Source: Natronogracilivirga saccharolytica (lineage in GTDB: Bacteria; Bacteroidota; Rhodothermia; Balneolales; Natronogracilivirgulaceae). Taken from it: 64,000 nt of DNA. The stretch lies in NCBI RefSeq assembly GCF_017921895.1, contig NZ_JAFIDN010000002.1:62001-126000 (forward strand). Direction: 5' to 3'. The position numbers were made by a program, and so were the translations under genes. This document shows, one piece after another, positions 1 to 7,482 of the stretch (position 1 is the stretch's first letter; each line of letters opens with the position of its first letter). The notes under the pieces are model-generated. The model was given only the letters and a program-made list of their open reading frames with translations, did no database searches and was not told where the DNA came from.

Positions 1-273
1 CTGGATGAGGGAGACTACTTCATGGTTCTTGCCGACTTTGAGTCGTACACAAAGCAGCAGCAGGAGGTGGAGAAGCTGTACAAGGATCAGGCAAAATGGA
101 TTAAAAAAGCCATTCACAATGTCGCCCGGGTAGGCAAGTTTTCCTCGGACCGGACCATTCTTGAGTACAGCAAGCAAATATGGGATTGTGAGCAGATCTC
201 CCTTCCCAAAGACCGGACTTCCCAAAAAAACGGGAACAACAAGAAACGAAAGGTTAGCAAGCAGAAAGCCTGA
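1..273 (+). CDS. glgP: Glycogen phosphorylase, C-terminal end (partial)
   Basis: The reading frame is open from the first base of the window and ends at a TGA at 271-273, so only about the last 90 residues are present. The stretch has the family's C-terminal signature: an acidic DEGDYF start, a DF..Y...Q segment, and NVARVGKFSSDRTILEY followed by an IW. Glycogen/starch phosphorylase releases glucose-1-phosphate from alpha-1,4-glucan in the cytoplasm. The end is a lysine-rich tail (KKRKVSKQKA) beyond the conserved fold. The catalytic and pyridoxal-phosphate parts lie outside the window. The stop abuts the stop of the convergent TonB gene (TGATCA at 271-276), leaving no intergenic space. Confidence 0.88.
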   Translation: MDEGDYFMVLADFESYTKQQQEVEKLYKDQAKWIKKAIHNVARVGKFSSDRTILEYSKQIWDCEQISLPKDRTSQKNGNNKKRKVSKQKA

Positions 274-1095
274 TCAGTCGAGAACGAAGCGGAACGTTAT
301 GGTTCCGTACTGAGACTCTTGCGGGACATTGGAGGGAAGTCGTGAGAACCTCCATTCCCGCAGGGTTCGGAACACTTCACGTTCAAGGTCTGGATCTCCC
401 CTTCTCCGGGGTATGAGTTGCCCTACCGTCCCGTCCGGACGTACTTCAAACCGGACAGAAATAACCGTTTCTGTTTCTGAAACATATCTTGGAAGTGGTT
501 GGTTTTGCGGCTCACGACTAAAGTCGCCCTCCCACTCCAGTTGGTAAGGAGCGGAACGGATCTGGTCCGTTTCGGTACCCTGGTCTGCATCAGCCCTGCC
601 GCGAATACCCCTGATGTCCCCCGCTTCCTCTTCGCCTTCCATCTCTTCTTCATCCTGCTGAGCCGGATCCGGAGCGGTCTGTTCTTCGGTCTCCTCGGTT
701 TGCTCCGCCATTTGCTCAGGATCGATCTCTTCGGTGTCGGGCGTTGTAACCACTTCGTCAGATTCTACCTCCTCTTCCTGATCGGGCAGGTCGACATCCC
801 TGGCCGGTTCCTCAGGCTCAGGTTCCGGCTGAGGCGTTTCTTCCGGTTCGGGCTCCGGCACTTCCGGTTCTGCCTCCACCGGATCGGGTCTTGTCTCCGG
901 CTGCTCTTCCTCTTCCCTTGAAAACTCGGCAATTGTGCCATCCTGAAACTCACCAAGAGTCACTTCGATGAAGGCGGTCCGCTCCTGCTGGTCTGGTTTG
1001 ATGACCATGTAAAGAGCAAACAGCAGCATGATCAGGTGCATGACTACCGTGATCAGCAAGCCGAATAATTCATCTGGGGTGAGTTTGCGTCGCAT
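274..1095 (-). CDS. TonB/TolA-type energy transducer
   Basis: This 273-residue protein has the TonB layout: a short cytoplasmic N-terminus, one membrane helix at about residues 12-32 (LLITVVMHLIMLLFALYMV), a long proline/glutamate-rich periplasmic spacer (about 60-160), and a C-terminal TonB-like domain (about 190-273) with SVRFEVRPDGTVG, LREWRFSRLP and ITFRFVLD. TonB-type proteins carry proton-motive energy from an ExbB/ExbD motor to the outer membrane. It follows exbD by 4 bp and closes a leftward cluster that also includes exbB, an HU/SPOR protein and a beta-barrel gene. The spacer is unusually acidic, with few lysines, unlike the Pro-Lys spacer of E. coli TonB. Whether it serves as TonB or as a TolA analogue cannot be decided from sequence. 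Confidence 0.8.
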   Translation of the reverse strand: MRRKLTPDELFGLLITVVMHLIMLLFALYMVIKPDQQERTAFIEVTLGEFQDGTIAEFSREEEEQPETRPDPVEAEPEVPEPEPEETPQPEPEPEEPARDVDLPDQEEEVESDEVVTTPDTEEIDPEQMAEQTEETEEQTAPDPAQQDEEEMEGEEEAGDIRGIRGRADADQGTETDQIRSAPYQLEWEGDFSREPQNQPLPRYVSETETVISVRFEVRPDGTVGQLIPRRRGDPDLEREVFRTLREWRFSRLPSNVPQESQYGTITFRFVLD

Positions 1096-1099
1096 AGTT

Positions 1100-1510
1100 T
1101 TATCTGCTGGCCCGTTCTGTAGCCATCATCATACTGAGGTTGAGCGCTTTTCCGACATTCATCACATGCACGGCATCGTCGACTATGGCGTTTTTATCAG
1201 CCCTCACTACAAGCGTGGCCTGCGGGTGCCTGCTGTGCTGTTCGCGAATGGCAGAAGCCACATTGGCCCGTGTGACCGGATCACCCATTACATAAAAACT
1301 GCCGTCATTTGTTATGGTGACGTTGATGAAATGCTGTTCGGTTACAGCTGCGGTTTCAGCTCTGGGAATATCAACCCTGATTCCGAAATTTGTCACAAAT
1401 GACGATGTCAGCAGGAAAAAAATCAGCAAGAGCAGAACGATATCTGTCAGTCCGGCTGCTGCAAAAAGCGTCATCGGCTTTTTTACTTCATTGTCTGCCC
1501 GAAAATTCAT
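1100..1510 (-). CDS. exbD: ExbD/TolR-family biopolymer transport protein
   Basis: A 136-residue protein with a single N-terminal membrane helix carrying the family's essential aspartate (GLTDIVLLLLIFFLLTSSFV, Asp at about residue 23), followed by a periplasmic domain with the typical RVDIPRAETA segment and an LVVRADKNAIVDD strand. ExbD/TolR forms the proton-driven stator with ExbB/TolQ in the inner membrane. The start ATG overlaps the exbB stop by 4 bp (1507-1510), which implies translational coupling, and the TonB-like gene follows 4 bp downstream. The family call is firm. ExbD versus TolR is left open because there is no tolB or pal nearby. Confidence 0.9.
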   Translation of the reverse strand: MNFRADNEVKKPMTLFAAAGLTDIVLLLLIFFLLTSSFVTNFGIRVDIPRAETAAVTEQHFINVTITNDGSFYVMGDPVTRANVASAIREQHSRHPQATLVVRADKNAIVDDAVHVMNVGKALNLSMMMATERASR

Positions 1511-2244
1511 TGCGGTATTCCCTGTTGCTCTTTTTTGTTGGCCGGTTTCTGCAGCAATTCAATAAACTCGGTGGAGGAGTCTTCCAGATCGAAGATCATC
1601 CGGTTCATGCGGCCCAAAAGATAATTATAGAAGCCGTAAGCAATGATTCCGACGGCAAGTCCGGAAGCGGTTGTTATCAATGCTTCCCATATTCCGCCAG
1701 CCAGAACACTTGGATTCACATTGCCCTCGAGCGTCTGAATCTGCATGAACGCCTGAATCATACCGGTGACGGTACCAAGAAAACCAAGCAGCGGTGCCAC
1801 ACCGGCGATCGTAGCAAGCCAGTCCATTTTTTTCTCAAGGAAATGGACTTCCCGTTTTCCGGCATTTTTTATCGCATCGTCAATATCCTGTATTGGTCTG
1901 CCGAGCCGCTTGATACCCTGCTTCATTATCCGGGAAAAGGGCTTGTCCATATCATCACAATACTGAAGCGCCTGCCTCATCTCACCTTTTTTCAGCATAT
2001 CCTCAAGACTGTCGAGAAACCTCTGATTATCCATTACGGAGTTGGAAAGTACGCGCCATCGCTCGGCAATGACATAAATAGCAAGCAGCGACAGCAAGGT
2101 GATGGGAATCATCACAAACCCGCCCTCCGAGAGCATCTGCAAATAGGAAATTTCTTCTGAGGTGGCAGTAAGGGCTTCTAATGTATCTTCGGCAATGCCA
2201 TTTTGGAAAAGTAATACCGACAGATAAAGGGATACCGATGTCAT
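1507..2244 (-). CDS. exbB: MotA/TolQ/ExbB proton channel protein
   Basis: A 245-residue inner-membrane protein. It has an N-terminal hydrophobic start, a first helix at about 40-60 (GGFVMIPITLLSLLAIYVIAE), a cytoplasmic loop with MRQALQYCDDMDKPFSRIMKQGI, and the conserved MotA/ExbB core at about 140-215 (LATIAGVAPLLGFLGTVTGM, then EALITTASGLAVGIIAYGFYNYL). It is the pentameric channel of the ExbB-ExbD motor. It is the first of the three motor genes and lies 39 bp downstream of the HU/SPOR gene, so the two are probably co-transcribed. Lengths and motifs are standard. Confidence 0.92.
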   Translation of the reverse strand: MTSVSLYLSVLLFQNGIAEDTLEALTATSEEISYLQMLSEGGFVMIPITLLSLLAIYVIAERWRVLSNSVMDNQRFLDSLEDMLKKGEMRQALQYCDDMDKPFSRIMKQGIKRLGRPIQDIDDAIKNAGKREVHFLEKKMDWLATIAGVAPLLGFLGTVTGMIQAFMQIQTLEGNVNPSVLAGGIWEALITTASGLAVGIIAYGFYNYLLGRMNRMIFDLEDSSTEFIELLQKPANKKEQQGIPQ

Positions 2245-2283
2245 GAAATACCGTTGTTGAGTTGGTGGGTTTTGTTGTTAGTA

Positions 2284-3678
2284 TTAACGAATTCTGATGA
2301 TAAAATTATTGCTCCGGTAGGGTTCGGGAAGTTCGGAGATGGCCTCCTCTGCTTCTGATACGGTTTCAAACTGTCCGATACCTACCCGCCAGCGCTGGTT
2401 GCCGTCCGGCAGTGTCGCCTGCCATAATGTTGCCTTGAAATCCCGTTCTGCAAGACGATCACGTTCAATCTGTGCCTTTTTCTCATTGTGAAGGGAGTGA
2501 ACCACGATCGTATATGCTCCGATAAGTACCTCTTCTTCCGGTCCGGTCAGACCAAATGGCAGTTGATCATCGAGATCCGCTTCGGCAGGCTCCGGTTCTT
2601 CAGGTACCGGCTCCGGCTCTTCTTCGGCAGGCTCCGGTTCGGGCTCCGGCACCATTTCTTCCGGTTCATCGGCTTCCTCTTCCTCATCCGGCAGGGGGCC
2701 AACCTGATGTTCTGACGGCTCATCCTGAAGTGCTGCAACATCTTCCTGTTCCCGGCGTTGCTCCTGCTCATCGCGGAACTGCCGGTCCAGCTGAAGTCCG
2801 TCAAAATGAAAATAGAGTAAAATTGCCGCAATGATCACCGCAGCAGCCGGTATGAACCAGATGGCATAGCTCTTTTTCTCTTTGGCATCTCCACCGGACT
2901 CCTTTTTGCCGGTTTTGGATTTTTTTCCTGAGGAAGCCGTTATTTTCGGGATATCTTCCCCTTCAGAAGCTTTCCCTGATTCTTCTCCGGACAGTTCAAA
3001 CGGATCCTCTTCGGATTCCTTTTCAAGTTCCTGCTCAAGTTCTTTCCCAATTTCCTCCTCCGTTTCCCTGACAGGATCTTGCTCCGGTTCTATGCCAGGC
3101 TCCTCCCCTGGATCCTCATCAGGCTCCGTTTCGGGCTCCTCCTGAAATTCTTTCGGGAGCTCTTCCTGGTGCTCTTCTCCGGATTCCTCCATTTTTTCTT
3201 TTTCCGGTTCCTCAGGGAATTCCTCCCGGGATTCCTCCGGATCTTCGGTTTCAGCCCCTGACGCCTCTTCCCCCGGGTCTTTGGAGCGTGGGGTAGTCAT
3301 TTCCTGCTCGTCTTTCGAAGTGGCTTTTTCCGGGGACTCCTCCTCTTCCGCAATACCGAACGGATCATCCTCTTGCCCGGCTTCTTCACCCTTATCTTTT
3401 TCCTGAATTTTCCGGAGAAAAGAGGGGGAAACCTCAATCGGATTCATTCCTGCGTATTTATGGTTTACTTCAATAGCAAGCTTTTCATCCGGCACAAACT
3501 CAATACCGGGCCCTTTTTTCCTGAACGTTCCCAATCCCGGTACATGGCTGGTTTCCTTCTCCCCTGTTTCTTTAATTATATTTTCTATCCATGCATCGAA
3601 AGCAGCTTCCGCATCTTTGGCCTCAACACCCAGGGATTTTGCAAGCTTGCTGATCAGCTCTTCATGTGATAGCTTCAT
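2284..3678 (-). CDS. HU-like domain / acidic linker / transmembrane / SPOR-domain protein
   Basis: A 464-residue mosaic. Residues 1-90 resemble an HU/IHF-like fold (MKLSHEELISKLAKSLGV, VPGLGTFRKK, MNPIEVSPSFLRKI). About 95-255 is a Glu/Pro/Asp-rich low-complexity linker. About 272-292 is one membrane helix (AIWFIPAAAVIIAAILLYF). A second Pro/Glu-rich spacer follows, and about 385-464 is a SPOR-type domain (YTIVVHSLHNEKKAQIERD, WRVGIGQFETVSEAEEAI). SPOR domains bind denuded peptidoglycan at division sites, so the C-terminus should be periplasmic and the HU-like part cytoplasmic. Such HU/SPOR fusions are known in Bacteroidota-like genomes without a settled role. It follows a second small HU-like gene by 7 bp and precedes exbB. 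A link between nucleoid, wall and envelope motor is inference. Confidence 0.75.
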   Translation of the reverse strand: MKLSHEELISKLAKSLGVEAKDAEAAFDAWIENIIKETGEKETSHVPGLGTFRKKGPGIEFVPDEKLAIEVNHKYAGMNPIEVSPSFLRKIQEKDKGEEAGQEDDPFGIAEEEESPEKATSKDEQEMTTPRSKDPGEEASGAETEDPEESREEFPEEPEKEKMEESGEEHQEELPKEFQEEPETEPDEDPGEEPGIEPEQDPVRETEEEIGKELEQELEKESEEDPFELSGEESGKASEGEDIPKITASSGKKSKTGKKESGGDAKEKKSYAIWFIPAAAVIIAAILLYFHFDGLQLDRQFRDEQEQRREQEDVAALQDEPSEHQVGPLPDEEEEADEPEEMVPEPEPEPAEEEPEPVPEEPEPAEADLDDQLPFGLTGPEEEVLIGAYTIVVHSLHNEKKAQIERDRLAERDFKATLWQATLPDGNQRWRVGIGQFETVSEAEEAISELPEPYRSNNFIIRIR

Positions 3679-3685
3679 AATTCCC

Positions 3686-3880
3686 TCACTTTTCAGGTAA
3701 AAACGTAATTATATCAGCCGGAGGAGTCAGAAAGACCCGGCCACTTTTATCCTGTTCCTGCTGCTGGTTTCTGTGCTGAACCTTTATTGTCCCCAGCTTT
3801 TTTATCTGAACTTCCTGATGATTCTTCAAAGCAGAGGCTATGATGGATGAAATTTTATTTTCTGCTTTTTTTTGATCCAT
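3686..3880 (-). CDS. Small HU-like protein
   Basis: A 64-residue protein beginning MDQKKAENKISSIIASAL and containing VQIKKLGTIKVQHRNQ, then FLTPPADIITFLP, a pattern like the beta-arm and C-terminal strand of HU-family domains. The start at 3880 was chosen because GAGGAG lies 7 bp upstream of that ATG on the coding strand; an upstream in-frame start at 3952 would overlap the barrel gene and lacks this site. It sits 7 bp before the HU/SPOR gene and 11 bp after the barrel gene, so the three are probably one transcript. DNA binding is inferred from weak similarity only. Confidence 0.6.
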   Translation of the reverse strand: MDQKKAENKISSIIASALKNHQEVQIKKLGTIKVQHRNQQQEQDKSGRVFLTPPADIITFLPEK

Positions 3881-3891
3881 AGTTGCTCCTC

Positions 3892-5613
3892 TCATAAGTG
3901 TAAAGTAATCCCCCCGTAGAACTGAAACGGCTGTTCCTGATAACGGTGCCACACCTCGTAGTCCTGATCCAGAATATTCAGTGATTTAAAATAAACCCCG
4001 ACCCGTTCGTGCAGGCGAATATCTGAACGCATACCGAGCTGGAAAAACCCGTCGGCCTCTGTATCTTCTGCCGCCGTTTTTCTCTTGCCTGAAAAATCAA
4101 GCCAGGTTGACAGATTCAGCCAGGAAAGAGGTTGGGACATGATTTGCGCAGATCCGCGTACAAGTGGAACATATGGAATATAACCGGAAGGCACCACCTC
4201 TTCATCCATGGATGTAAAGTTAAAGCCAAGTTCAAATGTTGCCTTGGTTCTGAGTTCCGGAATCCGGTGTGTCAGGCCACTGTACCACTCGACATGGATG
4301 GCTTCTTCTGCAAACTGATATGAGTAAAACGGGTTGGCAGGATCCTGTGATCTGAGGTAATAGCCTTTATTGTAGTATTGACGATAATCAAGACCGGAAA
4401 AAACCCGGGTATCGGTCAGAAGATCAAACCCTGCATTCAGATGGATTTGCAGGCCACGTTCATGCTGGAGTTCATTGTCACTTTGAATCATGAATCTGTT
4501 TTCGGCATGAAGTTTCTGCAGTCCGGGATTCTCTACAAAGCCTCTCAGCCGCAATGAAGCCTGTACTCTTCCTGTTCCTTCAAACCGGTAAAAAATATCA
4601 GGATAGAGAAAAAGGTCAAATTCATTGACCGGATCATAAAGCTGATAGAAACGCAACCATGCCTCTACCTGATGAGCGTAGCCAAACTGATGTCTGTACC
4701 TTGCACCGGCAGCGTTGGTCAGCCAGTATTGGGTTTCATCGTCAATAGTATCGTATAAAGAGCCGGCAGCCCGCAAATCAAAACCGAAAACCTGCTCCTG
4801 ATGACGTCCGTCACGGAAGTGGTTCAGATAAAGATTATAATTTGTCTCGTTAAACGATTTTTCGTCATCACCGGTTGTTCCTTTCCCTGTAAAATGAGTC
4901 AGGTCAAACCGTGACTGCCATCCCCTGTATGCGTGCTCAAGGTGCTGCCACTTGCCATGCATTCCGAAAGTGGTATTTGAAATCCGGGACGGGTCCGGAA
5001 GCACTTCGTCTTCATTATTGTCTGCAGGACCCGGAAGTGCAGAATAGTTAAACGATGAGGCACCATTAACGCCTAAAGCCCAGCGGGTTGGCCCATCCTG
5101 TCTCATCCACTGCAAATCAGTGTTGAAGTCTCCGAACGAACTGAAGTCCCGGTCACCCGCAGAAGAACGATGGTTGAAATCCAGTGAAATGTGTTCGTTT
5201 TCACGAACGGGAGCTTCTGCTATAATGGAAACTTCAGGACTTTGATATGTTCCGTATCCGGCACGGGCAAAAAGGTTTCTGCGTTCGGAAAAGGAAAAAA
5301 AGTGGTGGTCCGGTCTTAAAGCCGGTTCAAGCTGGCTGATGGGTACAGAAGTTACAATTTCATCATCAGATTCCAGAAACGGCATTCTGTCGGGATCGAC
5401 ACGATATATTGGTTGTCTCGGGCTGAATCCCAGGATGGGTTGTCTGGACAGGCCGGGAAACGTGACATCAAATTCTCCGCGAATTTCAATATCCTGCGGA
5501 TCGATATCCGGCAACATTGATGTGGTTCCTCCCTCTTGCTGAGCATTAACTGCACTGGGCAGGGAAAACACAGTAAATAATAAAGCAGTCAGGAGAAAAT
5601 TACGTGGATTCAT
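3892..5613 (-). CDS. Outer-membrane beta-barrel protein (TonB-dependent-receptor-like barrel without a plug)
   Basis: A 573-residue protein with a signal peptide (MNPRNFLLTALLFTVFSLPSAVNA, cleavage after about residue 24) and a body of alternating aromatic/polar beta strands ending LHERVGVYFKSLNILDQDYE and FYGGITLHL, typical of the last strands of a TonB-dependent receptor barrel. The usual N-terminal plug with its TonB box is not recognisable; instead there is a Pro-rich stretch of about 80 residues before the first strand. It heads the leftward run HU, HU/SPOR, ExbB, ExbD, TonB, which suggests, but does not prove, an energised outer-membrane role. The substrate is unknown. A gap of about 120 bp separates it from the upstream flippase-like gene, so it may have its own promoter. 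Confidence 0.7.
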   Translation of the reverse strand: MNPRNFLLTALLFTVFSLPSAVNAQQEGGTTSMLPDIDPQDIEIRGEFDVTFPGLSRQPILGFSPRQPIYRVDPDRMPFLESDDEIVTSVPISQLEPALRPDHHFFSFSERRNLFARAGYGTYQSPEVSIIAEAPVRENEHISLDFNHRSSAGDRDFSSFGDFNTDLQWMRQDGPTRWALGVNGASSFNYSALPGPADNNEDEVLPDPSRISNTTFGMHGKWQHLEHAYRGWQSRFDLTHFTGKGTTGDDEKSFNETNYNLYLNHFRDGRHQEQVFGFDLRAAGSLYDTIDDETQYWLTNAAGARYRHQFGYAHQVEAWLRFYQLYDPVNEFDLFLYPDIFYRFEGTGRVQASLRLRGFVENPGLQKLHAENRFMIQSDNELQHERGLQIHLNAGFDLLTDTRVFSGLDYRQYYNKGYYLRSQDPANPFYSYQFAEEAIHVEWYSGLTHRIPELRTKATFELGFNFTSMDEEVVPSGYIPYVPLVRGSAQIMSQPLSWLNLSTWLDFSGKRKTAAEDTEADGFFQLGMRSDIRLHERVGVYFKSLNILDQDYEVWHRYQEQPFQFYGGITLHL

Positions 5614-5736
5614 TCCTTGGATCCATTCAGTTGATAAGCGTAGTGTCCAAATAGTGAAAATAAGCTATTTTCCGCAATAATTTGATAAACGAGTTTGGCC
5701 CTGAAAAGGTATTTTTTTACTAACCTCTGAAAGGTT

Positions 5737-6771
5737 TTATTTCTGCACCCTTACAAACTTTTCCTTCCAGTTGACTTTGTTAACGGCAAGCAGCATCGGT
5801 GTAACTGCCAGAATTATGATCATCATCACCAGGTGGGTTACAATTGCATAAGCTACTCCGATTGTTTCCGGGACGGCAAACAGGATCAGCATGGTGCGGC
5901 TTACCAGCCAGTGATAGGTTCCGATACCGCCCGGAGACGGAAGTATTATGCCAAGTGCCGAGACGACGGTGATCACCAGCGCATCCTGCATTCCGAGACC
6001 ATAGGTGGTGTGCAGGTCAAAGGCTGTGAACGGAATGTATGTCATGAGCACATAGCAGAACCAAATGCCACCAGTCAGCAGAATGAACACAGGCCAGTTC
6101 CGTACTTTTCTGATGCTCATCATCCCCTGTGCGAACTTTTTGGATTTGTCAGCGGCAAACCTGAAGAAACCGGCAAGGGATGGTATCCAGTTGCTTACAT
6201 AGGACAGCAGGCGATAGCCAAGGTAGACAGCCAGAACACCGAATATCAGTATAATCAGAAGCACCGCCAGGCCTTCCGGACTGAAAATCACATCAAGCAC
6301 ATTTATGGTGCTGTCGCCGATAATGGGTACTATATCACGATAATCTGAAAACAGATAGATTATGACAAAAACAGTCAGGAGCACCGTGATAAGCAGGTCA
6401 AGTGCCCGCTCGATCACAACAGTGCCAAGAAGGTTGGAGCGGCTCAGCTGTTCCCGGTTGCCGACATAAACACACCGTGAAATTTCGCCAAGACGGGGAA
6501 CGGCATAATTGACCAGATAGCCAAGCATAACACCACTGAACAGGTTCATTCTGCTTGTCCTGGCATCTTGCTGTTCAATGAGCTGTTTCCATCGCTCGGC
6601 ACGAAGATAATGGCTCAGCAGCGATATAACGATGTAGGGAACAAGCCAGTAATACGTGAGCTTGTTCATTGTCAACCGAAGTTCACTTAAAGACACATCA
6701 CGAAGTGCCAGCCACAAAAACAGCAGAGCAATCAGAATACTGACCACAAACCGTAATGAAGATTTCCACAT
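5737..6771 (-). CDS. Lysylphosphatidylglycerol-synthase-like / UPF0104 flippase-fold membrane protein
   Basis: A 344-residue polytopic inner-membrane protein with about eight hydrophobic helices. Family signatures are an early SHYLRAERWKQLIE segment, VNYAVPRLGEISRCV, and near the C-terminus LPSPGGIGTYHWLV. These mark the LPG_synthase_TM/UPF0104 family, which includes the flippase part of MprF and many stand-alone proteins of unknown lipid or glycolipid substrate. No C-terminal aminoacyl-transferase domain is fused, so lipid lysinylation itself is not predicted. It starts 6 bp after the LolA-like gene and is probably in the ftsK transcript. Confidence 0.82.
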   Translation of the reverse strand: MWKSSLRFVVSILIALLFLWLALRDVSLSELRLTMNKLTYYWLVPYIVISLLSHYLRAERWKQLIEQQDARTSRMNLFSGVMLGYLVNYAVPRLGEISRCVYVGNREQLSRSNLLGTVVIERALDLLITVLLTVFVIIYLFSDYRDIVPIIGDSTINVLDVIFSPEGLAVLLIILIFGVLAVYLGYRLLSYVSNWIPSLAGFFRFAADKSKKFAQGMMSIRKVRNWPVFILLTGGIWFCYVLMTYIPFTAFDLHTTYGLGMQDALVITVVSALGIILPSPGGIGTYHWLVSRTMLILFAVPETIGVAYAIVTHLVMMIIILAVTPMLLAVNKVNWKEKFVRVQK

Positions 6772-6777
6772 GCCGCC

Positions 6778-7482
6778 CTACTTTCTTAAATCGATAATTT
6801 CGGCATCATCGGGATAGTCAAGCGTAAAAACCGCATCTGAGTCTTCCAGAAATTCTGCATCTTTGAATGTTGTACTCATGTTGTTATCCATCTGATCAAC
6901 AGCGCTGATCTCAAGCGGAACACGGTCCGGTCCAAGGACTATGGTAACCCGCGTAAATATTTCAAAAGGATCATCCGGCTTGAGGGTAAAGGCAGTGTTG
7001 CCGTTCTGGGGAGAGGTGTCAGATACGGAGAACACTTCATCTTTTCCCGAGAAGAAGCGGGAAGGCGCAAAATCATCCTCCTCCGGCTCATATCTGCTTA
7101 TCAGGACTTTGTTTTGCGATTCATTGTATACAACCGAAGTCTCCCCGTCAACAAGAATGGTCTGGTATTCCGCCCTGATCAGATACTTGTCTTGTGATAT
7201 CCAGATCTCCCCTTCGGTCACATCTTCTTCACCAGTATATGAGTCCGTAAAAGTATGGGTCATAACGGCGTGAAACACCCGGCCCTCCTGAAATGTCTGA
7301 ATCACACGGTCCAGATCCGATTGCTCAATATCATACGCTTTAACCAAGCTGCCCGATGCCATCATCACTATCATCCAGGCTGTCAGCAACACCGTTTTCT
7401 TCCATCCCGGAACCGGCACGTTACCCGCACCGTCCGTTAACCGCCATCCGCCATTTCGTTTTTTTTCAGTTGTCCAGATCAT
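6778..7482 (-). CDS. LolA-like outer-membrane lipoprotein carrier
   Basis: A 234-residue exported protein. The N-terminus has a long hydrophilic lead and then a hydrophobic core (TVLLTAWMIVMMASGSLVKA), followed by the LolA-type half barrel: FHAVMTHTFTDSYTGE, GEIWISQDKYLIRAEYQTILVDG, SVVYNESQNKVLISRYEPEEDDFAPSRF (given here as separate strands), and TLKPDDPFEIFTRVTIVLG. LolA carries lipoproteins across the periplasm. The start overlaps the ftsK stop by 17 bp; the N-terminal lead of about 27 residues before the hydrophobic core makes the exact start uncertain. Gene order ftsK-lolA is common in Bacteroidota, which supports the call. Confidence 0.8.
   Translation of the reverse strand: MIWTTEKKRNGGWRLTDGAGNVPVPGWKKTVLLTAWMIVMMASGSLVKAYDIEQSDLDRVIQTFQEGRVFHAVMTHTFTDSYTGEEDVTEGEIWISQDKYLIRAEYQTILVDGETSVVYNESQNKVLISRYEPEEDDFAPSRFFSGKDEVFSVSDTSPQNGNTAFTLKPDDPFEIFTRVTIVLGPDRVPLEISAVDQMDNNMSTTFKDAEFLEDSDAVFTLDYPDDAEIIDLRK

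Noticed and set aside
1390-2160. A long open frame opposite exbB
   Set aside because: It is antisense to clear ExbB coding sequence and its translation resembles nothing. It follows from codon bias of the real gene.
2882-3145. Serine/proline-rich open frame opposite the acidic linker of the HU/SPOR gene
   Set aside because: It is the complement of a Glu-rich repeat and has no independent support.
5640-5736. Small hairpin (AACCT...AGGTT) between the flippase and barrel genes as a terminator
   Set aside because: In the leftward direction it is followed by an A-rich, not T-rich, run.
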